A stretch of DNA of 64,000 nucleotides. Origin: Owenia fusiformis (taxonomy: Eukaryota > Annelida > Polychaeta > Sabellida > Oweniidae). Positions 43,790-54,600 of this stretch are shown one piece after another. The position numbers were made by a program, and so were the translations under genes. Location of the stretch: positions 51,913,885 to 51,977,884 of the forward strand of contig CAIIXF020000001.1 of assembly GCA_903813345.2 (NCBI GenBank), read 5' to 3'. How positions within the stretch are numbered: position 1 is the first letter of the stretch; every line of letters starts with the position of its first letter. The notes under the pieces were generated by a model. It searched no databases. It was given only the letters and a program-made list of their open reading frames with translations, and had not been told where the DNA came from.

Positions 43790-46343
43790 TTAGCAGCTTC
43801 CCTGTTTCATCACTGTCAGTTGCTGTCCACCCGCCTGTCTTGATCTGCATGCAGCTATGCTCAGTTCACATGAGTTGGCTGCATTAAAAATTAAAATAGC
43901 ATAATTTACAATTGGTAACTCTGATAGTGAAATTATATGATAATTCAAATGGTCAATGGGATACTGTGGAGTGCAAAGAGACGTCAGTTGGAAACATCAC
44001 GATGTACCAAAATACACATCGTGTAGTACGCTAGGTGTACATGTATGTATTTGATTCACTGATGAAATCATTTCATGAGGCCTATGTCACTTTTAGTGAG
44101 GCTGTTATTTCAGTTAGCCTCACTAAGGTTAAAAGATATGTGCCCTCAAAATGTCAGGAGCTCATGTTACGTCTTTTTGACCCAAATAACAATTAACAGT
44201 ATAGTTGAATAATTCCCGAAACTCGTGAAACTGAGACAATAACATTTTTATCTCTGGATAGAATGTAGTTCAATGAATTCAATATATAAAAACCATATCT
44301 TCTTACAGTATGTTCTTCTGTTGCTACCACAAACAGGTCTGTAGATTCTAGGGCAGGGTCGCATGCACGTATTTGCCATATTCTCCTCTGGTTTCTTCAC
44401 TGCGCATCTACCTTCACTCACCATGGTTAGAACTTGTCCGTTCCTTCTAGCCATACATGCGGCATTTCTCAGCATACAGTCGTTACCTTTAAATGAAAAC
44501 CAGAAAAGTGATTCGAAATGTAGTGACAAAATGGGCATGGGTCTTTAAATGGAAATAATACAGATGCGAAATGAAGTGAGAGGTCGTGTATATAAGACGG
44601 TACTAACACACAAAATAAACAAATAGTATTTTCATTTTGTATTTTATCTAATGGGAAGAATGAATATGATCTCTTTTTGTTGCGTGGGTCTCTTGACTTT
44701 TACTTTGCCTGGGTACTCCATCGGACTGACTCATGTGTATATTGGGCTAAAAAATGTCACAAATGTGGAAATATCATTCAATGGCAATTCAGAATAACGT
44801 AACGACTTACCGAAAGTTCTTCCATTGCTTGCACACACAGGTCTCAACATCTTATTGCATGGTTTGCGGCAAGTATCCACGGGTGCCTTGCATCTGCCAT
44901 TGTTCACTTTGGTAAGGGCTGGTCCTCCGCGTTTCATATTCTCACATTGAGCAATTTCAAGTTCACAGCCATTTCCTAAAAATAAGCAAAATATATATTA
45001 TAAAAACATTACAATAGTCTACAAGAGCTAAAATGCGTTATGAATTTACCATGGCGTTTTATATTTAAGCTCGTATTCGCGAATGCAACTTTCGACTGTC
45101 GGCTACCAGCAGATTAACCTACTATTATATAATCAACTCATTTAAATATGAATGGAATAGTGGGAGTCCTTATGGGTGGCGAACGTATCGCTTTGATAAT
45201 GCGTACCAAATGTTTTTCCATTGCTAGCGCAGACTGGTCTGTATATTTTGATACAGGCTTTTGGACATCTTGTCTCGCGGGTCCTGTCGATGTCTTCACA
45301 TCGTCCTTTCTTTACTACGGTAAGTCTGGTCCCGTTCAATTTGGAGTTGCATTGAGTGATTTGGAACGTACACAAATTGCTGTACGTCGTGTTATCGCTA
45401 CCACACAAGGGTGCGTAGATTTCTGGGCACACTCCGTTGCAAACCTCAACGTTCTTGTCTGAGCATTTCCCCTTATTCAGGATGGTCAGCGTTTCTTTAT
45501 TGCCGGCAGCGTCGACCTCACACTTTGCAATTGCGAAGCGACATTTGTTGCTGTATGTTCTTTTATCACTCGCACATACTGGATCATAAACTGCTGGACA
45601 CATGCGTCCGGCACATCGGCCATTATCTTGGGCAGAGACAATGACAGCAATGGCTAAAAGTAAGCAAGTTATTTCATGATCAAGAATAAGACCGCGTCGG
45701 CAACATCTGTGGGAAATGCCCATATGGTTGTGCCTATTCATACGATAATATAAGTATCACTTATAATCACACTATTGATAGCAACTTTAACGACACGTAA
45801 GGGTCAAATAGATAAGCTTGCCTCCCCGATCTTGGACAAATGTAACATAAGGTGCATGCCGGTAGAATTGATAAATCGACACAACCGGATTCTAATCACT
45901 TCTTTTTGCAGATAAACTGCTGCACGCGATCGAGTTTTTTACATCTATACAGTTAATTCGTGTTTCCTCATGATTCACAATGATTTTGAGTATTATTCTC
46001 ATATAACACTATTTTGTATATACACTAATATTCAACTAATTTCATTTAAATCCCAAATTAATTCAACCGTTTCGATATTATTGAAAGAGTGGCTGTCTTC
46101 ATGATTCACGGGTGTTAAAACACGAATATACCATGAGCACATGCTTTGAGGATCCGCGTTGTTTGAACCTACCGCCGAGCACACTTATACATTAAGAGTT
46201 AAGACCCGTTACACAGTCATGATACCGCCGAGCAAGCTCATTGCATCATCGGGTCTGCTTTACCCCCGTGTGATTGATATGTGGAGTTATTTTATGGCGT
46301 TGTACTCACCCAATTGCACTACGATTGATGTTAGAATAACCAT
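43790..46343 (-). CDS. Secreted five-domain Kazal-type serine protease inhibitor, copy 3
   Basis: Coding exons on the minus strand: 46343-46310, 45653-45207, 44975-44811, 44486-44307, 43878-43790, totalling 915 nt or 304 aa. The leader exon reads MVILTSIVVQL and joins AIAVIVSAQDN. Exon 2 is 174 nt (58 codons, one Kazal domain) longer than in copies 1 and 2, in frame. It holds two complete domains plus the first half of the third; TTYSNLCTFQITQC and RCPKACIKIYRPVC mark the extra piece. Predicted P1 residues are Ala, Glu, Lys, Lys and Arg. The Glu P1 suits glutamyl-type proteases and is not present in the sister copies. Amino-acid changes are scattered (for example GNGCE for GNDCE), so this copy is older or under different selection. 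All splice junctions are intact. Confidence 0.87.
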
Positions 46344-47006
46344 CTTTATCTGTTGAGGTCCAAGTCCTGACTAGACACTGTGGCCAGAAGTCGTTCCTTT
46401 ATTGACCATGAATTAACGACAACGTATCTGAGATAAGATAGTCATTGAAATGGTATTTTCATTGCTGATTATAGATACAGATGGTTATGATAATGCCAAT
46501 GTGGAGTCCAACCATCTTCGTTTACTCGGCTCCCGTCGGTCGAACGCAGTAAAGACCGAGCGTGCGAAGATGTAGTCCAACGGACCCTTTGAATAAAGAG
46601 GGTCGATAATTTATAAAGAGGGACTTTCGCCATTTATTTTGCCTTGTTTAGTCGCCAATGTTACGGTCCGGTGTACACTTACTCTTTGGTAAACTTGGCC
46701 AACTCTGATTAAAACTGGTATAAAAAATGAGCTGTTCAGTTCCATGATTCAAAAGAAAAAGTGGTCCGTGGCTAGAGGACGTTTAATAAGTTATATTATC
46801 ATCAAGATCTGGAACAAACGCAAACTGATACAACCTTTACAGCCGCCATTTTTGTAACGGAAACTTTAGTCATCAGTAACGATTTCCCCACTGTGTTCAT
46901 GAGTGACATAACATAATAAGGGTAAATCCCTAGGGATTATTCACAACAGACTATTGTACGTTTTGTGCATGATTCAAAAAGCATGATTCAGAAAGTGCCA
47001 CTTATA
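46344..47006. other. 5' flank of Kazal copy 3
   Basis: No ORF. A TATAAATT box lies on the minus strand at 46615-46608. A small inverted-repeat insertion (about 46502-46583, CCAACCATCTTCG and CGAAGATGTAGTCC ends) sits between the box and the gene. Another private insertion of about 165 bp (about 46107-46272, CACGGG ends) lies in intron 1. Confidence 0.45.
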
Positions 47007-48068
47007 CAGGGTGTTCCAAAAGTAACAGGACTGGTGCTGGCATTTTGTCAATTTTGCACTGAGTGTCTTCAAATTCAGAAATTTTACTTTGAAGTATTGC
47101 AATTTGTAAAGCTTCAGAAAAAATGATGAAATGCGGTTAGAGTAATTATGGTTACTATAGTAATATGACATTCCAATACCCGGGGCAACTTTTTTCCTAA
47201 AAATGTGATATTTAACATTTTTGTATTCCTGAAGAAAGTATCTAATTCACCTATTATAATACAACATTTCTTGTTTATTTTATTAGTTGCTTTGTTGTAA
47301 AGATGTTTTTATACAACTCAGATTCAAGTATAATTTCATAATGATAATAATATTCAATTCCCTGGAATATCACTATGTATAACAGTCTTAACAATTTACG
47401 GTTGAGTTTTTGAAAAGACCCAATTTGAAGCCAGTCATCCACCTTGATAGCGCGCCTGCCCGCAGGTCACCATTAAAGACCATGCAGCTAAAGAGGAGCT
47501 GGGTCTTGAGGTCTAAAACCATGCACCATACTCTTCTGATCATGAAATATCTAATTTTATAATTACTTAAATTGAGAACAGAATGCTAATCAGTGCTGTA
47601 AGACCTTTAAAGATGAGAAAGACCTTCTCCAAATTGTCCAATCGACCCTACATGACAGGTCCTCAGATGGGTTCACTCATATGTGTTTGGGTCATGGATA
47701 CATAGTACTACTCTTGTACTGACCAAAGAGGAGCCTATTTTTCAAAGTATAGGATACATAGGAATATCAAATGATGTAAAACAGTTGCATCAGTTGTTGC
47801 ATTTCAACTTTGATATGGCATGTACAAAATGATAGGTGATGTACAAAATGCTTAATGTCTCTGTAACTTTTTGCGTGGAATGTTGCCCCGGGTATTGCAA
47901 TGTCATGTTACTATAGCAACCATAACTCTGCCCGAGTTTCATATATTTTGTCGAAACTTTGCAGTCTTAGTGACGATACATGAAAGTACATTATGTAAAA
48001 TTTTGAAGACGATTGGTGCATATTTAACAAAATGCCAGCACCAGTCCTGTTACTTTTGAAACACCCTG
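47007..48068. mobile_element. Mariner-like long-TIR element, complete ends (unit 3)
   Basis: Ends CAGGGTGTTCCAAAAGTAAC and the inverse GTTACTTTTGAAACACCCTG are flanked by TA. The inverted arms are about 210 bp. The 1062-bp body has no transposase. The right end marks the end of similarity with the tandem units. Confidence 0.85.
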
Positions 48069-48559
48069 TATGTTTAGGAAATTCGATGAATCTTCATTAA
48101 GATGGCAGCACTATATAGCGCTGTCGATAACAATTAAAGTTTGGATCGGTCAAAACTTGATGTATTTAATATCTAATACCATCTAGAACTCATAATAATT
48201 ATGTATAAGAATGGTATAATATATAAATCAATAATATTTAAATCAAAAAGTGACCCGTTTGCTTCAAAATTTGAAATATAATGCCACTGATGCAAATGAA
48301 TATGTAGCTAAAGTTTACTAATCAAAAATTGTATCTTAGAAATATTAATAAATCAAGATACTTTGATAGATTGACGGAAAAAAGACGGACGTCAATTTAT
48401 TTGACGGACTACTATTTGGATGGCTTACCTCGCGTAAGTCCATGATAAGACATGAAATTACACCCACGTGGAACCTTGGGAACAAGCTCACTTTCATAGC
48501 TATTCACCACTTACTCGAGCGATACAGTGGCCTAAGAAGAAGGTAACAATGTTTTCCAC
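48069..48559. other. Unique spacer
   Basis: AT-rich single-copy-looking sequence with no gene, splice pair or repeat that I can identify. Confidence 0.4.
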
Positions 48560-49294
48560 ATTTGGTAAAAAAACACGTTCCTTTATGTAATGTTGACTGA
48601 TTGGCAACAATTTAATATAAAAATTATTCATATATATTTTTTATAACTGTTTTTGTTAACATTTTTTGTTTTTTTAGTGCAATTGTTTTTTGTTCCTTCA
48701 ACAATTTAATGTAAAAATTATTCATATATATTTTTATAACTGTTTTTGTTGACAGTTTATTGTTTTTTAGTGCGATTGTTTTTTCTTCCTTTCTACCAAT
48801 TCTCGACAACGAAATAAATTGTCTTTCCGAACCTTGTTGGAACAAAATAGCATATACAACATTTTCTTAGACCTCTCAATATTATAGCTATATAAAGGAA
48901 ATTTTGGTTGATTTAACAAAAGGTATGCAGAAACTTAAAACAAAACCCCCCAAAATATATAACAATTAAGCCTTTTATTCCATTAACATACTTTTTTTTA
49001 AAATCAACCAAACTATCCTTTGTACAATTACAATATTGAGAGAGTTATGTCGTTTTGTTCCGAAGAGGTTCGGATAGATGTTTCATTCCGAACATTTGAT
49101 ACCAAGAACAAAAGAAGTGTCCGATGTGTTTTCTAAAACAGTATAGAGAAAAGAATATATATATATATTTGAAATTATAATATGTTACCATCCAAAAGAT
49201 GACCATTTAATTGACAATGTGTAAAATTTGCAGAATGTTTTGATGACTGGTTTAAGAGAAACGCGTGTTCAAAAAGTTCACCATATCGATACCA
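48560..49294. mobile_element. Palindromic element, left-truncated (copy A)
   Basis: The right end CCATATCGATACC is intact and the outer left terminus is missing. Internally the halves are inverted copies (CCGAACCTTGTTGGAAC near 48830 against GTTCCGAAGAGGTTCGG near 49060). The left part also has a direct repeat of about 125 bp (TTCATATATATTTTT near 48628 and 48720). No coding content. Confidence 0.7.
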
Positions 49295-50049
49295 GATACC
49301 ACTCCTTTCGAGCAAGTTCCCGATGCCGGAAAACACGAATAAAATAGGAAGAAAAGAGAGGGGTTAAGTTTTCTTCACTTGAATTATTTACTAAGCTTTT
49401 ACTTAATGATTACGTAACTGAAATACAACTAAGTACTATGAGCACTTGTTCTGGGTTTCGTTTTTTGAGAAATGGAGGTTTGTGGTTTACATTTTTCGAG
49501 TGTTTTATACTTTCCTAGGACTGTCTATCTTCTGTGATTTTTCAATGGTCAAAAATATTGTTGAGAGTGGGGCAAAACGGCCCATGGGTGGGGCAAAACG
49601 GCCCACCCTCTGTTACATGGGTTTTGAAACCAAAATTAATCTATTACTGACAAGATTCGTCCACACACATCATATCTCAGACGTGAAACCTGTCGGAAGG
49701 AAATAAGGTATAAGCCAAATGTTAAAATCATTATATTTGAAAACCAATTGTTCTTGCACAATACGATTTTTGTATGTTATAACATGTGTGGGCCGTTTTG
49801 CCCCAAAGACATGTAAATTTTCAAATAGACGTCATTTTAATTTGCCTAATATTTGAAGCTCGAAATTTTTACAAATAAAGAATAGATGTGCATACTCTTT
49901 GTAAAATGTTAAATCAGAACGATATTCTATTATTGTTGCCGGATTTTTTAGAAAATCTCGTGGGAGGAGTAATTTACAAAAAAGAGTCGGTCGTTAAAAT
50001 GATGAATAATTCTCGAATAGGCGGGCAGAATTGGAGGTCCAAAAAAAAG
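49295..50049. other. Spacer with an inverted GGGGCAAAACGGCCCA motif
   Basis: GGGGCAAAACGGCCCA occurs at about 49570 and 49591, and its inverse GGGCCGTTTTGCCCC at about 49790-49804, outlining a candidate 240-bp inverted-repeat element. No convincing gene is present; ORFs here are short and unsupported. Confidence 0.4.
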
Positions 50050-51095
50050 TTTAATGTACAGTTGCAACATATTCTTGAATTTGGTACCGTTGGAAAGCTT
50101 GAGGTACCTAGATTTGAGATCCACTTGTTAGCAATTACGAAATGTGGGCCGAATGTCTCTAAAACGCCCGTTTCCATGGTAACCACAAAAATATGTTGTT
50201 AATAAGCAGAAAATTATTTTTAAGCATAACTTTACTAATACTGCTCCGATTTTAATGAAATTGGTATCAAATTGAAGAGAATTGAAAGTTCCATTTTTGG
50301 AAATAACATTTATGCAAATTAGCTCATTTGCATATTGATTGTGATGTCATCACTGCATTATTTTGCGTATTTTCTGATAAATGAGTATATTTATTTCAGT
50401 ACAGTAATGAACAGTTACAACATATCCATGAATTTGGTACCATGTGAAAGCTTGTAGTTTCTAGTTTTGAGATCCACTTGTTATCAAATACGGAAAATGG
50501 GCCGAAAGCCTCTAAAACGCCCGTTTCCATAGTAACAACAAAATATTGTGTAATGAGCAGAAAATGTTTTTTTGCATAACTCAACCAATACTGCTCCGAT
50601 TTTGATGATATAGGTATCAAATTAAAGAGAATACATGGCTGTGTTCAAAAATTTACATTTATGCAAATGAGATCATTTGCATATTGATTGTGACGTCATA
50701 ACTGTATTATTTTGCCTATTTTTTTTAAATAAATGAGTATACTTGGTGGTAACGTACAGTTACAACATATAAATGAGATTAGTACAGTTGGAAAGATTAT
50801 GATGCCTCCCTAGTTTTGAGATTCACTTGCTAGCAATTATGGAAAGTGGTCGAAATATGTGGAAAACCCTGTTTCCATAGTAACAACAAGATACAATGTT
50901 AATAGGCAAAAATGCACTATGCGTATATTCTTTTAATATAACTCCAATTAAAAATACATTAGAACATTTGAAGATTGTGAATTGTACAATCATGTTCAAA
51001 TATATTTCTGCAAATTATCTTATTTGCATATATAAATTCTGATGTCAGAAACGTTTCTTTAGTAAATCTTTAAAGCAATGTAGGAAAAGAGGTTT
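50050..51095. repeat. Left TIR array of the 11.4-kb element
   Basis: Three diverged units of about 345 bp begin near 50050, 50400 and 50750. Each carries TTTGAGATCCACTTG, CGTTTCCATRGTAACMAC-like and TTGCATATTGATTGTGA segments. The unit nearest the end is best kept. Confidence 0.85.
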
Positions 51096-51678
51096 AGCAA
51101 AATATCATGCCAATTTACTGGATATATTTTTATCCAATTCTGATGATATTTGTATAATATGAAAGCTGATAAGATTTAAAATAATGTTGGTCGTAATTAA
51201 TACAAATTCGCACATGTTTACGTTAATTGTGACATCTTACAATATATTTTACTTCACTTTTAACTCATTATTGCATTATTTTACCAACATGGCAAATATG
51301 CTAGTTATACATTTTTTAACATATGTAATGATTAATCGAACAAAGGAGTATATTATTTATAGATATGAGTATATGATAACGCAAATTATACAATATTTAC
51401 ATTTCATCAATAATACTTACAAATGTTTAATTATATTTGGGTGAATACCTGTGCATCTTTCACCAGTTAGGCCTTCGGGCTTCATGGAATATCATCTTGT
51501 GAAAGTGTCACAGGTATTCACCGAAAATAGAATTAAATATTTGTTTTATTATTCACTGCTATATTCCTCACTCACATACATGGAACAACATTATTTTGAT
51601 TTCAAATTAATCATAACAATGTACTCAGGGGATATATGCAATTGAAATTACACTGGTCGAAGTCGTGACTGCTGAATA
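51096..51678. other. 3' flank of the transposase gene
   Basis: AT-rich and without a gene on the plus strand. AATAAA on the minus strand lies near 51550-51545, about 130 bp past the stop, a candidate polyadenylation signal. A stem-loop lies at 51439-51522. Confidence 0.45.
51439..51522. repeat. Stem-loop with 24-nt arms
   Basis: GGTGAATACCTGTG.ATCTTTCAC on the left pairs imperfectly with GTGAAAG.GTCACAGGTATTCACC on the right, across a loop of about 35 nt that itself contains GCCTTCGGGC. It may be a tiny MITE or a 3' UTR structure. Confidence 0.75.
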
Positions 51679-54600
51679 TCATTCTATAAGTGGATTTTTG
51701 CAGTCATTATTATGACAATTGCAAACAGAGGAACATCCCCCCGTAAACATGCATGTACAATTTGCAACACACTTGTCTTTACAACCACATATAAGATTTT
51801 CAATTACTTCAGAGGCGGATTTTCCTTCAAAGTATATTGGTTGGTAGAAACCCTGTTCAACTTGCCAACCGTATTCACATGGATCGGCTAGTCTAGGGTC
51901 TGGTATATAGGCTGTTGCCCAACACCTTGACTGCCACATAGCTCTATAAACATGCTGGACGAAAGCTTGTTCCGATGGGGGAAGTTTAGAAAGTGGTTTT
52001 GTGGGATTGTCCTTTGATAGGGTCGCTCTGATTGCATTTAGGTCCTCAGATTTCATGTTAGCTTTGCCTATGAGGTATATATAAAAGAGTCTTGCTTCCT
52101 CAATCGCTGACTTCTTGTTTGACGTTGCTAGAACTGTAAGTCCTTTGCAATCTTCTTGTCTTTTAAGGAGCGTTGTCAACATTTTTGATTTCCCAATGCC
52201 AGCAAAGCTTGACGTCGAATCCGACCCAGATAAAGCATATGCCATAGGAAGGATCTTACAAACATTTGCTCCAAATGAGGTCACAGCAGTATGGATGGGG
52301 AAGAAGCGTCGTTGGTCACTCTGCTTGGTTACCGAACCAATGTAGAGCCATAGTTCTTTTGTATGCATTAGTCGGTTGAAGTGGTACATTGCTAGGACTA
52401 CAACATCGGAATCTTTGGTTTCAATAATTATGCGTCCTTTAATCTTTTTCTGACCAAACCTTTTGTCCCCATCTAGCATGTGGGTAATTATCCTTGTATC
52501 AGCCTCCAAATGTGTACATCTTAGTTTGTGATCAATGCATTCACCATTTGTAATTTGAAATGTAGTTGTCATGTCTTTTCCAGGAATGTGGATTGTTTTA
52601 ATTTGGGGAACATCTTGGGGATTTACTCGAATTTGTGTACACAGGTAATCCACCAAGGCCAATTTGTTACATGTCTTCGTTAAGAATTGTTGCCAGTCAG
52701 AACCAGGCACCCTCATTTTATCACCAATTTTGATATCTTTCCTTTGAATATCCTGGGATCTCCTGAGTCGTTCAGCATCTTTAACAGAGGGTTCATTGTA
52801 CCTGTCAAACACTTCGATTACCAAGTCAGCATTTACAAGTGCAGCATGCAACCCTGCTTTGTATGTTTTTGCCACATCTTCAAAAGTTTCGCATTTATTA
52901 TAAGAAGTTCTGTAAAGATCACACATTGAGTCACGAATGATAATACAATCAGTACTAGAAACTCTGTCGAGGGCTTGAACAGACTGTACAGTTGTCTCCA
53001 TTTTATGTATAAGAGTTGACTTTGTTGTCTTTCTCATGGTCCCATCTTCATGGAATAAGGATGAGGGGATGCTACTTATTGGACTTTTCATAAGCTCATA
53101 TATGGTTAGTTTCTTTGCCTCAATAAGAACTAATGCTCTCCTAAAGAGTAACTCTTCTGAAACTTTAACCTCTTTCATTGTTCCATTAACTTTCACTTTT
53201 GTTGGTTTTGCTTGTGTTTCAAATGTGCTGCAAACCTGTGATATTGGTTTGTGGAAGGCTTTTCCACTCTGAAACACATCTTCAATAAATTGTTTAGCTT
53301 GTCTTCTTCCTTTTGTGTCTATACTGCACAGATATGTCTCAGTTGCTTCTGTGGCCCTCTGTCCACTTCCAATATGAACCAGATTTTTCGGGGCATCATC
53401 ATCAAATGGATTGATCATATACTCCTTGATATGCTCAACAAGAGTAGATGCATGATCATGATCCCTTTTTAGAAATGATGGATTCTCTTGTTCATGTACC
53501 TCACTAGTATTTTGTAGGAATCCACATCTATCTTTCATTGCTTTTGCATACTGACCAGTGACCTGCCTGGTCAAACTCCAACGCATTATAGAATGCTCTT
53601 GGTTGGATTTTCCAATGATACCTCCCTCACCTTTTGAATCTTTAATGACATTCATTTCAGTGGCAATGTCAGTCCATAGGCCATTGAATGGAGATTGTCG
53701 AATATGGATGGAGAAATCACCAGCGCCAAATGCATCAGAAATATAAGGTGGCAGTTTGCACATATCTGCGACATACACTGGCAACCATCTAGCGTAATTT
53801 GTTCTACCAGAGGTAAAGCACAATGGTATCATGTTTGCTGCAGCGCAAAGATGCATTTTCCAGTTACCTGTTCGCTCAGCTTCAATGAACAATAACATGT
53901 TCTCCAAGTTGTCTAGGAAAATAGACCAAAATTTGAAGGTTTTTGATTCCAGGCTTCTTGCAGCAATAAAGGCAGTAAAATCATCAAGAAGTGAGTCCTC
54001 TATTGCTTTGCTTAAAGAGGATATTATGTTGGACTTGTTGGCTCGGTCTTCCACATTGAATGATGCTAATGCTTCACTAACGTATCGGTCTATACCTATG
54101 GTCTCTCTATTGGTAAATGCTTCCAACTGCAATGAACGGAGTGCTTCATATGCTAGTGTAATAGCCCTTATTGCCCTGTCAAATTGGTGACCTTCCAGTA
54201 TTCTATCCACAGTATTCGCTCCATAGAGTTTTGAGTCTACTAGCATATCTCTGAGACCTGCTGATCCCCATAATTTACCAATGCCAGCAATGTTTGCCAC
54301 TAGCGTATGAAATCCCCCTAAAATGGGAATAACATCTGCAAGGTCTGGACTTGACCATTTAATCATTTGGCCAATAGCATATAGTTGTTGGTCATAAGTG
54401 ATAATTGTGTGTTTTTGTCCAAGTATCTGCATTCTTTTAGCAGACCTCTTCATTCTGGTATATAGGGTTGCTGGATCTGTAGCCTTCTGATTGATGATAG
54501 TATCATATTGAATGTTTGTTTTCATCGGTAAGGGTCTGTTGCTGTATTGGATTGCCTTATAACCAGTCCAGAATGGAATGTTACGATCATCCACCAAAAC

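Larger units (their letters stand above)
40767..48068. repeat. Tandem segmental duplication, unit 3 (shorter, more diverged)
   Basis: It starts in the NNT exon-15 remnant near 40767 and keeps exon 17, the Kazal gene and the mariner-like element. Similarity to the other units stops exactly at the right end of that element (48068). It lacks the 13780-16487 insertion found in units 1 and 2 and has its own insertions at 41895-43271, about 46107-46272 and about 46502-46583. Confidence 0.85.
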
